A stretch of DNA of 64,000 nucleotides, taken from the NCBI RefSeq assembly GCF_001639145.1, contig NZ_LROY01000002.1, forward strand, positions 590,501 through 654,500, written 5' to 3'. Shown here in pieces: positions 8,931 through 18,278 of this stretch (within the stretch, counting starts at the first letter, position 1; each line of letters begins with the position of its first letter). The notes under the pieces were generated by a model. The model did not search any database and was not told the origin of the DNA. It saw only the letters and a program-made list of their open reading frames with translations. The DNA is from Microbulbifer sp. Q7 (GTDB lineage Bacteria > Pseudomonadota > Gammaproteobacteria > Pseudomonadales > Cellvibrionaceae). Made by a program: the position numbers and the translations under genes.

Positions 8931-9455
8931 ATGAGCCTTTTACCGCTGACGGATTCACACTCGGACGCGCGGGTGGCCGAGGTGCTTGACGATATTCGAA
9001 TCACGCTGGGTATGGTGCCGGCTATTTTTCGGGTCAACGGAAGTAACCCGACCATACTGGCGGTTTTGTGGAATCGGTACCAGCATGTGATGCTGACCGG
9101 CAGCCTGTCGCCGAAATTAAAGGAGGGTATTGCGCTGATGGTGGCGGCAGATGAGCAGAGTGATTATGGCATCGCCCTGCACAGCGCGGCTCTGCAGAAA
9201 CTCGGGGTGGACCCGCACGAAGTGATGCGCATTCGCACCGACCCCGATCATGCGCATTACGAGCCCAAGGATCACGCTTTGCTGGAAGTGGCACGACACG
9301 CTAACAAGAGCCCTCACGATCACGGGGAGCGGTTAGTGGAGGCGGCGCGGGAAAGGGGGGCCAGTGATGAAGAAATTCTGGAAGCGTTGGCAGTGGCTGG
9401 ATTGGCCGCAGAATTTAGCCACACTGCTGCGTTTCTCGCGGTCCCCTCCGACTGA
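8931..9455 (+). CDS. Carboxymuconolactone decarboxylase/AhpD-fold protein lacking CxxC
   Basis: This 174-aa protein has the AhpD/peroxidase-related fold, recognisable from the beginning (TLGMVPAIFRVNGSNPTILA) and the all-helical pattern. Where the family has its redox-active CxxC followed by histidine, this protein reads EQSDYGIALHSAAL (about residues 75-88), so both cysteines appear replaced by Ser and Gly while the histidine remains. It has no cysteine at all, so disulfide-based peroxidase chemistry is not possible. A very strong AAGGAGG precedes the start. It lies divergent to dinB across a LexA box. The function is unknown. Confidence 0.82.
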   Translation: MSLLPLTDSHSDARVAEVLDDIRITLGMVPAIFRVNGSNPTILAVLWNRYQHVMLTGSLSPKLKEGIALMVAADEQSDYGIALHSAALQKLGVDPHEVMRIRTDPDHAHYEPKDHALLEVARHANKSPHDHGERLVEAARERGASDEEILEALAVAGLAAEFSHTAAFLAVPSD

Positions 9456-9520
9456 TATCGCTTGTGGTTTCCGTTGTGTCCGGGTGCAGTCAATGCCGGG
9501 AGCGGTAAACCACAGATACA

Positions 9521-9546
9521 AAAAAGCCGTCTCGGCGACGGCTTTT
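9521..9546. terminator. Bidirectional terminator between AhpD-like gene and fdxA
   Basis: The hairpin arms GCCGTC and GACGGC are flanked by a run of A on the left and TTTT on the right, so it can end transcription from both sides. The two flanking genes converge on it. Confidence 0.85.
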
Positions 9547-9569
9547 CATTGAACTTCAGGCTTCGACAC

Positions 9570-9893
9570 TCAGCGCTCAAGCAGCTCCAGCTTGCCGGTC
9601 TTGCCATCCCACTCCTCTGCATCGGGCAGCGGGTCTTTCTTCTCGGTGATGTTCGGCCAAACCTCCGCCAGTTCCGCGTTCAGCTCGATGTATTCCTGCT
9701 GGTCATCCGGCACCTCGTCTTCGGAGAAGATGGCGTTGGCAGGACATTCCGGCTCGCACAGGGCGCAGTCAATACATTCGTCCGGGTGGATCACCAGGAA
9801 GTTGGGACCTTCGTAGAAGCAGTCTACCGGGCAAACTTCCACACAGTCGGTGTATTTGCACTTGATGCAGTTTTCCCCAATTACGAATGTCAT
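9570..9893 (-). CDS. fdxA: 7Fe-8S ferredoxin
   Basis: This 107-aa ferredoxin of the FdxA type carries one [3Fe-4S] and one [4Fe-4S] cluster. The cysteine motifs are visible: [18 protein letters not shown] at residues 9-26 and [12 protein letters not shown] at about 40-51. The long acidic C-terminal tail ([19 protein letters not shown]) is typical of FdxA and absent from short bacterial ferredoxins. It follows mutS on the same strand, a conserved order in gammaproteobacteria. GAGGG precedes the start. Confidence 0.96.
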   Translation of the reverse strand: MTFVIGENCIKCKYTDCVEVCPVDCFYEGPNFLVIHPDECIDCALCEPECPANAIFSEDEVPDDQQEYIELNAELAEVWPNITEKKDPLPDAEEWDGKTGKLELLER

Positions 9894-10034
9894 TTTTGTC
9901 CCTCGATAATGCAGTGTCGTTGCCGCTAATCGGCCAGCCCGGCGTGCGCGAACCGTGCCTGATTCTGAAAGCAGCGGATTTTAGCAATAACTGGCGCGAA
10001 TTGTAGTGGCTTTTGAGTCGAATTGGTTGGGTGC

Positions 10035-12680
10035 TTATAACAATTTGCGCAGGGCGTAGAGCTGCTCCAGTGCCTGGCGGGGGGTGAGGTCATCCGGGTC
10101 CAGGGATTCCAGCGCTTCCACTGCCGGGTGCGGTGCACTGCCGAACAGGTCTACCTGCGCAGGTGCCGCGCTCGCCGGTTTCACTGGGGCTGTTACAGGG
10201 GCTGATACAGGCACTGTTGCAGGACTGGCTGCCGGTGGTGCACCGGGCCCGGAGTCGCGAGTGGTGTGGCCGGCTTCCAGTGCCGCCAGGCGCGCCTTGG
10301 CTTCATCCAGCACCGGCTGCGGGATGCCGGCGAGTTTGGCGACCTGCAGACCGTAACTTTTGGAGGCTGGCCCCTCCTGAATACGATGCAGGAAGACGAT
10401 GGAGTCCCCGTGTTCGGTGGCATTGAGGTGGATGTTGGCGGCGTCGGGGCACTGCTCGGGCAGCTCGGTGAGCTCGAAATAGTGGGTGGCAAACAGGGTG
10501 AAGGCGCGCACCTGGTTCGCCAGGAACTGCGCGCACGCCCAGGCCAGGGACAGGCCGTCGTAGGTGCTGGTGCCGCGGCCAATTTCGTCCATCAGGATCA
10601 GGCTGTGCTCGCTGGCATTGCGCAGGATATTGGCGGTCTCGGTCATTTCCACCATAAAGGTAGAGCGGCCGCCGGCCAGGTCATCGGCGCTGCCGATACG
10701 GGTGAAGATGCGGTCCAGCAGGCCGATACGCGCGCTGTCGGCGGGTACAAAGCTGCCGCAATGGGCGAGCAGGGCGATCAGCGCGGTCTGGCGCATGTAG
10801 GTGGACTTACCGCCCATGTTCGGACCGGTGATGACCAGCATGCGGCGGCTGTCATTGAGCTCGATGTCGTTGGCCACAAACGGGTCGTCCAGTACCTGCT
10901 CCACCACCGGGTGGCGGCCGCCCTCAACGTGAATACCCGGCTGTTCGCTCAACACCGGCTGGATCAGTCGCAGCTGGTCGGCGCGCTCGGCCATATTCGC
11001 CAGTACATCCAGTTCAGAAACCGCGGCGGCGGCATTTTGCAGTGCGGCCAGGTGTTCGTTCAGCTGGGTAAGCAATTCCTCGTACAGGAATTTTTCCCGG
11101 GCGAGCGCGCGGCTCTTGGCCGAGAGCGCCTTGTCTTCAAACTCCTTCAGTTCCGGGGTGATAAAGCGCTCGGCATTCTTCAGGGTCTGGCGGCGGATGT
11201 AGTCCGCGGGCGCCTTGTCACTCTGCCCGCGGCTGATCTCGATAAAGTAGCCGTGCACCCGGTTGTAGCCCACCTTCAGGGTGGGAATGCCGGTGCGCTC
11301 TTTTTCACGCACTTCCAGCTGCACCAGGTAATCGCCGGCGTTTTCGCTGATGCCGCGCAGTTCGTCCAGCTCTTCATCGAAGCCATCGGCAATCACGCCA
11401 CCTTCGCGAATCACCACCGGTGGGTTTTCCACCAGTGCGCGGGTCAATAACTCCACGGTCTCTGGCCACTCACCCATTTCGCGATGCAGGCGGGCGAGCA
11501 GGGGGGCGTCGGTTTCGCGCAGCTGGCGCTGCAGTTCCGGAAACTGCGCCAGAGACATACCAAGACGTGACAGGTCGCGCGGGCGCGCAGAGCGCAGGGC
11601 CAGCCGGCCGAGAATACGCTCCATATCGCCAATGGGCTTGAGCGCTTCGCGCAGGGGTTCAAAACGGTAATCGGCAATCAGTGCCGCAATGGCCTGCTGG
11701 CGTTGCTGCAGGGTGTCGAGGTTGCGCAGTGGGTTGTTGAGCCAGCGGCGCAGCAGGCGGCTGCCCATGGCGGTTTTACAGGCATCGAATACCGACAGCA
11801 GCGTGTTGTCGTCACCACCGTTGAGGTTGGTATCGATTTCCAGGTTGCGGCGGCTCGCCGGGTCCAGGGCTACGGTATCCTCATTGCGCTCGGTGCGCAG
11901 GGTGCGGATATGGGGCAGCTCGGTACGCTGGGTATCGCGGGCATATTGCAAGAGGCAGCCGGCGGCGGAGAGCGCGGCGTGCATATGGCTGCACCCGAAC
12001 GCCTCCAGGTCCAGGGTGCCAAACTGGCGGTTCAGCAGGCGCAGTGCGCTCTCCAGGTCAAACTCCCTGGGCGCGCGCCGGCGCAGGCCCGCCCGACGCT
12101 CGATCTCTGCCGGGAGCACGAGATCTTCAGACACCAGTAATTCGGTGGGGCTGAAGCGCTGGATCTGTTCGGTCAGGCCTTCTAGCGTAGCCACTTCCTG
12201 TACCGCAAAGTAGCCGGTGCCCACATCCAGCAGCGCCAGCCCGAAGTGATCGCCCAGCTGCACCGTGGCGGCTAGCAGGTTGTCCCGGCGCTCGTTCAGC
12301 AGCGCCTCATCGGTGACGGTGCCGGGGGTAACAATCCGCACCACCTTCCGCTCTACCGGGCCTTTGGAAGTAGCCGGATCGCCAATCTGCTCGGCGATGG
12401 CGACGGAAACACCGGCCTTGATCAACCGCGCCAGATAGCCTTCCGCCGCATGGTAGGGAATCCCGGCCATGGGAATCGGCTGCCCGCCGGATTTCCCCCG
12501 TGCCGTCAGGGTCACATCCAACAATTCGGCCGCGCGTTTGGCATCATCATGAAACAGCTCGTAGAAGTCACCCATGCGGTAGAACACCAGCTCCTGGGGG
12601 TGTTCGGCCTTAATCCGCAGATACTGCTGCATCATCGGGGTATGTTCGGGCTTCGCGGTCTTGCTGGTGGCTGCTGGCAT
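10035..12680 (-). CDS. mutS: DNA mismatch repair protein MutS
   Basis: This 881-aa MutS recognises mismatches and starts methyl-directed repair with MutL. The N-terminal mismatch-binding motif (Phe-X-Glu) lies in [16 protein letters not shown], about residues 36-51. The connector, lever and clamp regions follow, then the ATPase with Walker [14 protein letters not shown] (about residue 627) and the Walker B/signature region around [18 protein letters not shown] Pro/Ala-rich linker near residues 805-840 precedes the C-terminal dimerisation segment ([18 protein letters not shown]). The protein is intact and of normal length. Confidence 0.98.
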   Translation of the reverse strand: MPAATSKTAKPEHTPMMQQYLRIKAEHPQELVFYRMGDFYELFHDDAKRAAELLDVTLTARGKSGGQPIPMAGIPYHAAEGYLARLIKAGVSVAIAEQIGDPATSKGPVERKVVRIVTPGTVTDEALLNERRDNLLAATVQLGDHFGLALLDVGTGYFAVQEVATLEGLTEQIQRFSPTELLVSEDLVLPAEIERRAGLRRRAPREFDLESALRLLNRQFGTLDLEAFGCSHMHAALSAAGCLLQYARDTQRTELPHIRTLRTERNEDTVALDPASRRNLEIDTNLNGGDDNTLLSVFDACKTAMGSRLLRRWLNNPLRNLDTLQQRQQAIAALIADYRFEPLREALKPIGDMERILGRLALRSARPRDLSRLGMSLAQFPELQRQLRETDAPLLARLHREMGEWPETVELLTRALVENPPVVIREGGVIADGFDEELDELRGISENAGDYLVQLEVREKERTGIPTLKVGYNRVHGYFIEISRGQSDKAPADYIRRQTLKNAERFITPELKEFEDKALSAKSRALAREKFLYEELLTQLNEHLAALQNAAAAVSELDVLANMAERADQLRLIQPVLSEQPGIHVEGGRHPVVEQVLDDPFVANDIELNDSRRMLVITGPNMGGKSTYMRQTALIALLAHCGSFVPADSARIGLLDRIFTRIGSADDLAGGRSTFMVEMTETANILRNASEHSLILMDEIGRGTSTYDGLSLAWACAQFLANQVRAFTLFATHYFELTELPEQCPDAANIHLNATEHGDSIVFLHRIQEGPASKSYGLQVAKLAGIPQPVLDEAKARLAALEAGHTTRDSGPGAPPAASPATVPVSAPVTAPVKPASAAPAQVDLFGSAPHPAVEALESLDPDDLTPRQALEQLYALRKLL

Positions 12681-12977
12681 TGGGGAAAATTCTTTTAAAT
12701 CAATTGGTTAGGGCGAAATGACAGTCTCGCTCGATGCGCGGGCTGGTGCGGCTTGAATTGGCGCAGAGGATACCAAAGGTCGCTGTAAACCACTATCTGC
12801 CCGCAGGCATTGCGCGGCGAGTCGCGCGATAGCCCAGCGGTAAACTGACCGGCCGGTTCCCTGCAGGTACCGAGAGGCTGCCGCACAACCTGAATGTTTC
12901 CTGTCGGGATGTCCCCACCTTAACCTTGAATAAGGCTTCCACACCGCAAACCCCTTAGTGTGGGGGCGGGAGGCGCT

Positions 12978-13226
12978 ATGAACTTGCAAATCATTTCACT
13001 GGAAGGGCATATCTATGTGGTCAACACCGTCGACGAGAACGGGGCACACCTGTTGATCGGCAATGACCGCAAGCCACGCCAGTTTCATTGCCTCGAAGAA
13101 ATTCGTGATTATTTCAATCCACGGGCGTTTGACGAAGTGTGGCTCGAACAGAGAACGCCTTACGAAGAAATGTGTGGTCTGACGGACGATACGTCTCCAC
13201 TCAAGGTGCAGTTGTATTGGAAGTGA
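12978..13226 (+). CDS. Small conserved hypothetical protein (DUF6482-like)
   Basis: This 82-aa acidic protein begins with a beta-rich segment around GHIYVVNTVDENGAHLLI. It resembles small gammaproteobacterial proteins annotated DUF6482, but I am unsure of the assignment. GGGAGG precedes the ATG at 12978, which I prefer over an upstream in-frame GTG. It stands alone between mutS and the phosphodiester glycosidase gene. No function is suggested. Confidence 0.65.
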   Translation: MNLQIISLEGHIYVVNTVDENGAHLLIGNDRKPRQFHCLEEIRDYFNPRAFDEVWLEQRTPYEEMCGLTDDTSPLKVQLYWK

Positions 13227-13541
13227 CTCAGCACCCGCACGCACTTGCCTTCACCGATCAGCTGAGTGTTAATCTGGCAGGGGGCAACCAAACCGGCGGG
13301 AAGATTTGCCAGTATCACATTGAGAAGTTGCAGTTCGCCTCTTTGAACGAAAGCGACATCCGTTTCGTACGCTTGACTTGAATGTGCTCGGTCTGATTAC
13401 CGCGCATCAGTAATTGCGCGAATCAGTAATTGATAGTTGAGGTGAGCTGACGTCACAAATTGTCGCGCAGTCCGGCCAAGTCAGTTGCAATACCGTGCGG
13501 AGCTTTGGTAAACATTGCACAAATTATCCAGAGCTCTTGAT
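13227..13541. other. Intergenic region with short direct repeat
   Basis: No gene is apparent in this 315-bp stretch. It contains two copies of ATCAGTAATTG (13406-13416 and 13422-13432) spaced 16 bp apart, with an ATTAC just upstream that mirrors the GTAAT cores. This could be a regulator site for the following gene, but the evidence is only the repeat itself. Confidence 0.4.
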
Positions 13542-14441
13542 ATGGCGCATGTTCAAATAGCTGTGCGGGTTTGGCTATATCTATTCGTAATAATCGGAAG
13601 TGTCTTCAGCGAGCTTGTTCGTTCTGATGCGCTCTCGGAAAGCAGCACGCAAGGATCTCACGGAAGTAAAAAAGCCCTGCCGGAGGAGGTTGTTTTTGCT
13701 CAAAGCGGCGATGGCGATTACCACTTAAAGATTGCATCCAAAGCGGTCGGAAAACTTTTGGTGCCCAAAATTCAACCTGTTTCCAGGCCGATGAGTCAGT
13801 GGGCCGGGACCCTTGGGTTATCTGCATTAATTAATGGTGGATACTTTCACGGTGACAAGCCGGTATCCCTGGTTGTTATCAATGGTGAGCGACAGGCGGA
13901 CAATATAGCCGCAGTGACACGTCACGCGCGTTCCTTTCCGGTGTTACGAAGCGCGTTCTGGGTGAACTCAGACGGGCGTGTATCGATCGACTGGGTGGGG
14001 GTGGATCGTGATAACAGACTGCTCGCCTTTGCTGAGCCCCTGCACTACCGACGTGACCAGTTGGAGCCTCTGATACCGCCAGCCAATGGCTCGGGCTCGC
14101 AGATCGATCCACTCTGGGCAGTCGGTGGTGGGCCGCGTTTGTTGCAGGACGGTATGTCGTTTATTACTTACGATGAAGAGGTTTTCTGGGGATCCGGTGT
14201 CAAGCTGGATGATGTGCGTCCGCGCACCGCTATCTGTATCACCGAGAGTGCTGATGTGCTGCTATACGTGACTCGGGGCGCTCGTCTGGATTCCCTTCCA
14301 CGGAAATTACGGGCGCTTGGATGTCGCGATGCAATGAACCTTGACGGCGGAGGCTCTTCGGCCATGTACGTTGAGGGGCGGGCGATACTTGATCAGCAGC
14401 GGGCCGTGCCCGTTGTTCTGGCGATTCGTGCCGCTGACTGA
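13542..14441 (+). CDS. Exported phosphodiester glycosidase (NAGPA domain)
   Basis: This 299-aa protein has a hydrophobic N-terminal signal (about residues 8-24) followed by a phosphodiester-glycosidase (NAGPA/DUF2233) domain. Family landmarks are INGGYFHG, AVGGGPRLLQDG, RPRTAICI and the MNLDGGGSSAMYV motif near the C terminus. The human member removes GlcNAc from a GlcNAc-1-phospho-6-mannose diester, and bacterial members are thought to cut glycosyl-1-phosphodiesters. Two starts are possible: TTG at 13515 or this ATG; neither has a strong Shine-Dalgarno. It converges on nanE with a 14-bp gap. Its neighbours suggest a substrate containing N-acetylmannosamine (inference). Confidence 0.85.
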   Translation: MAHVQIAVRVWLYLFVIIGSVFSELVRSDALSESSTQGSHGSKKALPEEVVFAQSGDGDYHLKIASKAVGKLLVPKIQPVSRPMSQWAGTLGLSALINGGYFHGDKPVSLVVINGERQADNIAAVTRHARSFPVLRSAFWVNSDGRVSIDWVGVDRDNRLLAFAEPLHYRRDQLEPLIPPANGSGSQIDPLWAVGGGPRLLQDGMSFITYDEEVFWGSGVKLDDVRPRTAICITESADVLLYVTRGARLDSLPRKLRALGCRDAMNLDGGGSSAMYVEGRAILDQQRAVPVVLAIRAAD

Positions 14442-14455
14442 TCGACTGTGTTCTT

Positions 14456-15184
14456 TCAGGCGTTCGCTGGGCTTTGCCTGGTGTCGGTGCTGAATGGCAG
14501 CATGGCTCTGGCAAACCACTCTGCGACCACTTCTGTGCGTGTTATGGCGGTTCCTACCGTGACGGCCCAGGCGCCCAGTTGCCGGGCTTCGGCGCAGTGC
14601 GACGGCGTGTTGAATCTGCCTTCGGCCATTACGCGCGGGAATCGCGTGCAAAGGCTGCGCAGTAATTCATAATCAGGTTCCGTGGGTACCGGGCCGCCGG
14701 TGTAGCCGGAAAGAGTCGTGCCGACAATCGCAGCTCCCGCACTGAAGGCTTTCTCTGCATCACTCAGGCAGCTGCAGTCGCCCATGGCGATTTTGCCCAG
14801 TTCCCGTATCTGTGCGATGAGCGCCTCCACGGTTGCCGGACGTGCGCGATTTGTGGCATCGATGGCAATGATGTCTGCCCCGGCATCCGCCAGTGCCTTA
14901 ACGTCCTGCGGCAACGGGGTGATGCGTACCGGGCTGTCCCTCAAATCCCGTTTAACGATTCCGATGATCATCGCATCTGGCAGTGCTCGGCGCACCTTTG
15001 CCAAGCGCGCGGCACCTTCAATTCGCAGCCCCTCGGCACCACCGGCCAGTGCCGCTTGGGCGAGCCGTACGACAGTGACATCGTCATCCATTGGGCCGCC
15101 GTCGACCGGTTGGCAGGATACGATCAGGCCGGTAGAGAGTTTCTGGTCGATGAATGCCATGGAAGAATTCGCGGTATCCGTCAT
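14456..15184 (-). CDS. nanE: N-acetylmannosamine-6-phosphate 2-epimerase
   Basis: This 242-aa TIM-barrel enzyme converts ManNAc-6-P to GlcNAc-6-P. Family motifs are LIVSCQPVDGGP (residues 20-31), GLRIEGAARLAKVR, IGIVKRD with the catalytic lysine, IIAIDATNRARP and VGTTLSGYTGG. Its start overlaps the stop of the GntR regulator by one base (TAATG), so the two are cotranslated from the divergent promoter at about 15,950. It acts with the ROK kinase of the opposite operon to feed ManNAc into amino-sugar metabolism. No sialic-acid lyase is present in the window. Confidence 0.93.
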   Translation of the reverse strand: MTDTANSSMAFIDQKLSTGLIVSCQPVDGGPMDDDVTVVRLAQAALAGGAEGLRIEGAARLAKVRRALPDAMIIGIVKRDLRDSPVRITPLPQDVKALADAGADIIAIDATNRARPATVEALIAQIRELGKIAMGDCSCLSDAEKAFSAGAAIVGTTLSGYTGGPVPTEPDYELLRSLCTRFPRVMAEGRFNTPSHCAEARQLGAWAVTVGTAITRTEVVAEWFARAMLPFSTDTRQSPANA

Positions 15185-15918
15185 TACTCATACACCGTAG
15201 CAAGGCGTGTGCCATTGCGCTGTACCAGAACGTTAAAGCGGTAGCGGTCGGCGCGGTAAAGACTTTTCGCTAGCTCGATAATGCGCCCCTGCTCATCGAA
15301 AACCGTGCGCTCTGCCAGCAGGGCAGGGCTAAAGGTGGGGATCTGGAGCAGGTCGGCCTCTTCTTCGTCGACAACGGTAGCACTGATCTGCTGTTTGGCT
15401 TGGTCTACAACAATCTCGTACTGTCGATGAAGCAAGTCGTAGAGGGAGCTTGCGTGAAGCTCCTGGATAGCGAGTTCCGGGAAAATGGCTTTGGGCAAGT
15501 AGACTCTTTCGATGGCGACGGGGCAGCCGTCCGCCAAGCGCAAGCGGCGAATCAAAAACAGTTCTGCGCCGGGGGCCAGATTCATTTTGCTGGCTAATTT
15601 TACATCCGCCTTGACCACGTCATTGAATAACAGCTTGTTGGAAGGTTTCAGGCCCAGCTGCTGCATTTCTTCACTGAACGACATCAATTTGAGTTGGTTT
15701 GCCAGTGGTCTGGCAAGCACGAAAATGCCTGCGCCCTGGCGAATCTCAATGCGCTTGAGCTCTTCCAGGTACTTGAGGGCGCGACGTAGCGTGTCGCGTG
15801 AGACTTGTGTGAGCTCTGCCAGCTCGCGCTCACCCTGCAGTCTTGCCCCGGGTGGTAACTGATCAATGATGTCGAGCAACTGCTGGTGCAGGCGTTGCTG
15901 TTTGCGCGTCATTGCCAT
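15184..15918 (-). CDS. GntR/HutC-family regulator with UTRA domain
   Basis: This 244-aa regulator has an N-terminal GntR winged helix (PPGARLQGERELAELTQVSRDTLRRALKYL, residues 22-51, quoted here in part as its core) and a C-terminal UTRA ligand domain with the characteristic AIERVYLP. UTRA regulators of this kind (NagR, DasR, NagQ, PhnF relatives) commonly respond to phosphorylated sugars such as GlcNAc-6-P. It lies divergent to the ABC-transporter operon and is cotranscribed with nanE, so it most likely represses both through the spacer between them. A second in-frame ATG two codons downstream is possible. Confidence 0.9.
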   Translation of the reverse strand: MAMTRKQQRLHQQLLDIIDQLPPGARLQGERELAELTQVSRDTLRRALKYLEELKRIEIRQGAGIFVLARPLANQLKLMSFSEEMQQLGLKPSNKLLFNDVVKADVKLASKMNLAPGAELFLIRRLRLADGCPVAIERVYLPKAIFPELAIQELHASSLYDLLHRQYEIVVDQAKQQISATVVDEEEADLLQIPTFSPALLAERTVFDEQGRIIELAKSLYRADRYRFNVLVQRNGTRLATVYE

Positions 15919-16060
15919 AAGCAGACCCTTTCAATAATAAACGACCAATCCTTTCACTTGGTGCGGATTTGCCGCAAGTAACGGCCAATAGTATACCAAA
16001 TGGTTTGATTTTGGAAGTTTTGTCCGCTAAGGTCGTACCAATGCTAACGGGGGCCCAATA
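15919..16060. promoter_or_regulatory. Divergent promoter/operator of the GntR-nanE and ABC operons
   Basis: This 142-bp divergent spacer holds two TACCAA half-sites, at 15994-15999 and 16036-16041, each next to imperfect dyads (ACCAAATGGT at 15995-16004 and GGTCGTACC at 16031-16039). HutC/UTRA-type GntR proteins recognise related TGGT...ACCA sites. These are the best candidate operators for the adjacent regulator; binding is inferred. Confidence 0.55.
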
Positions 16061-17338
16061 ATGAAAATCACGCTCTGTAGGCCGGTACTTGCGCTTCTCT
16101 TGTTGCTGGGTAGTGGTGCGGCAGCCGCTGCCGTCCAGGTTCAGTTTTGGACCATGCAGCTGTCGCCGTTTCACGATGAATACGTTACCGGCCTGATCGA
16201 TGAGTTCGAGCGTCTGCATCCCGACGTACAAGTGAAGTGGGTGGACGTGCCCTGGAAGGAAATGGAGAAGAAGATGTTGGCCTCGGTGGCGGCTGGAACT
16301 GCCCCCGATGTGGTCAATTTGAACCCGCAGTTTGCCGCCAAGCTGGCGGAATTCGGTGCTCTCGCCAACCCCGAGCATTATCTATCCGAGCAGCAGGTCG
16401 CTGCTTACTTGCCCAACATTTGGAAAGCGAACCGCTTTGAGGGCGAATCCTTCGCCATTCCCTGGTACCTCTCGACCACTATCACGATCTACAACCGCGC
16501 ACTGCTGGAGCGCGCGGGCGCAAGTGTTCCAGCGAATTTCTCCGAGTTGCTGGTAACGGCGCAAGTGCTGCAGAAAAAGCTGGGCAAATACGCTTATTTC
16601 CCGGCGATGGATGGCAGCCGACCGTTAGAAAATCTGGCTGCGACCGGCGTTGACTTAGTGGGCGATGACAATTCGGTTGGTTTCGATAATGCGCAGGGTT
16701 TAGCCTTTTTCCGTTTCAATCGGGATCTCTATCAGCAGGAACTGATACCAAAGAATGTGCTGACCGAGGGGCATCACAAAGCGGTGGATCTGTTTCAGTC
16801 TGGTCAGGTTGCCCTGATTACTACCGGGATGCAGTTCTTGCAGACCATCGAAACCAACGCGCCGGAACTCTACGGCAGCGTGGATGTGGCGCCTCAGTTA
16901 AAGAGCCCCGCCAGCAAGAGTAATGTTGCCGTCATGAATTTGGCGGTACCAAAAATGTCGGCGCATAAGGATGCCGCCTTCCAGTTTGCCAGTTTTGTCA
17001 CCAATCACCGGAACCAGATGGCTCTCGCGCGGCGCATCCCATTGTTGCCGTCTACTGCGGAAAGTTATCGGGATCCCTTTTTCCAGCTACCGGAAAACCC
17101 AAGTGTCGTTGATCGGGCGCGGGTCATTTCCGCCGAGCAGGTGCTCAACGGTGGCGTGCTGGTACCACCAATACCCAAATACAGCAAATTGAAGACCAAC
17201 TTTGTGTTTAATTTGCAGTCTGCCATGGTCGGCGATCTCACCGCAGAAGAGGCACTTCAGAGAACCAGTGATACATGGACTTTATTTCTCCAGGCGCGTG
17301 ATAAAAAAGTGCGCGCAACGGGAACCGGCGATGACTAA
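16061..17338 (+). CDS. Sugar ABC transporter substrate-binding protein
   Basis: This 425-aa periplasmic binding protein belongs to the CUT1 (MalE/UgpB-like) family. A signal peptide (residues 1-23, ending in GAAAAA) precedes QVQFWTMQLSPF. The text shows the family signature region (VAAGTAPDVVNLNPQFAAKL) and a typical two-lobe fold, and the C-terminal part ends with AEEALQRTSDTW. It is first in an operon with a kinase, two permeases, a GH38 enzyme and others, and overlaps the kinase gene by eight bases. The ligand is not readable but is probably an N-acetylhexosamine or oligosaccharide. Confidence 0.92.
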   Translation: MKITLCRPVLALLLLLGSGAAAAAVQVQFWTMQLSPFHDEYVTGLIDEFERLHPDVQVKWVDVPWKEMEKKMLASVAAGTAPDVVNLNPQFAAKLAEFGALANPEHYLSEQQVAAYLPNIWKANRFEGESFAIPWYLSTTITIYNRALLERAGASVPANFSELLVTAQVLQKKLGKYAYFPAMDGSRPLENLAATGVDLVGDDNSVGFDNAQGLAFFRFNRDLYQQELIPKNVLTEGHHKAVDLFQSGQVALITTGMQFLQTIETNAPELYGSVDVAPQLKSPASKSNVAVMNLAVPKMSAHKDAAFQFASFVTNHRNQMALARRIPLLPSTAESYRDPFFQLPENPSVVDRARVISAEQVLNGGVLVPPIPKYSKLKTNFVFNLQSAMVGDLTAEEALQRTSDTWTLFLQARDKKVRATGTGDD

Positions 17339-18278
17339 GTCTGCCCCCTTATTAATTGCCGTTGACTTGGGTGGCACCAAGATCCGGGCTGCCGTTTTCA
17401 ACGCTTCTTTGCGCCCTCTATTTAAAACTGAGTTAGCCAGCGAAGCGTGTGACGGCAGGGATTCTGTGCTGAGCGCGCTCTCAGAGGCAATTGATCGGAA
17501 CCTTGGCTGGTTAGCCCAGCACGCGCCTGGGGTGCCAGTTGCCGGTATCGGTATTTCCACAGCCGGGGTTGTTGATGCACAGAGTGGTGTGATTCTAGAT
17601 GCCACCGATGCGATCCCGGGATGGCGTGGTACCGAGTTATTAGCCTGGCTGGAAGGGCGTTTCCACCTGCCCGTGGCGGTAGAAAATGACGTGAAGTGTG
17701 CACTCCTGGGAGAGCTCAATGCGAGCCCCTCGCTGGCCACTGTTCGTGTCGTCATGCTGACACTGGGGACCGGACTGGGCGGTGCCATCGCGGAAGCCGG
17801 CGGAATCGTCGGCGGCGCCCACTCCGTAGCCGGGCACTTCGGTCGGATGCCAGTTCCCAGCCCCTGGGAGCAGGGTGCAATGCTACCGCTGGAGGCGCTG
17901 GTATCCGGCACCGGGCTGGCAAATGTGGCAAGTAAGATTGGTGGTGCCCGGGAATACTCCAATGGCCGTGCGGTGCTGGAGCAGGCGACCTCCGGGGATG
18001 CCCAGGCTCTGCTCGGGATCAATCGCTTCTGCGGCCATCTCGCGATGGCGCTGGAGCAACTTTACTGGGCGCTCGACCCCGACACGATTCTGATTGGGGG
18101 TGGTCTGGTAGAGGCGCGCGAGCTGTGGTGGCCGCGGCTGCAGGAAAAGTGCAGGCACGCAGGCCTGCCCACAGAGATCCGACCTGCGCAACTGAATAAC
18201 GATGCCGGCCTCTACGGTGCGGGTGCCCTGATTAAATCGATGATGAATGTTGGAGTGGGTACAGATGCAGGCAAATGA
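17331..18278 (+). CDS. ROK-family sugar kinase, probable ManNAc kinase
   Basis: This 315-aa ROK protein has the ATP-binding DLGGTKIRAAVFN (about residues 11-23), the sugar-binding ENDVKCALLGE, LTLGTGLGGAI and the C-terminal IGGGLVE. The conserved GH...CxCGxxGCxE zinc motif is missing its cysteines: after GHFGRMP comes SPWEQGAMLPLEALVSGTGL. ManNAc kinases without the zinc site are known in some bacteria, and nanE lies in the divergent operon, so NanK-like activity is a reasonable inference. The ATG at 17331 overlaps the binding-protein gene; the frame is open further upstream but inside that gene. Confidence 0.87.
   Translation: MTKSAPLLIAVDLGGTKIRAAVFNASLRPLFKTELASEACDGRDSVLSALSEAIDRNLGWLAQHAPGVPVAGIGISTAGVVDAQSGVILDATDAIPGWRGTELLAWLEGRFHLPVAVENDVKCALLGELNASPSLATVRVVMLTLGTGLGGAIAEAGGIVGGAHSVAGHFGRMPVPSPWEQGAMLPLEALVSGTGLANVASKIGGAREYSNGRAVLEQATSGDAQALLGINRFCGHLAMALEQLYWALDPDTILIGGGLVEARELWWPRLQEKCRHAGLPTEIRPAQLNNDAGLYGAGALIKSMMNVGVGTDAGK

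Noticed and set aside
10266..11450. 394-codon open frame on the plus strand
   Set aside because: It lies entirely antisense to mutS, has no family features and reflects the GC-rich codon pattern of mutS.
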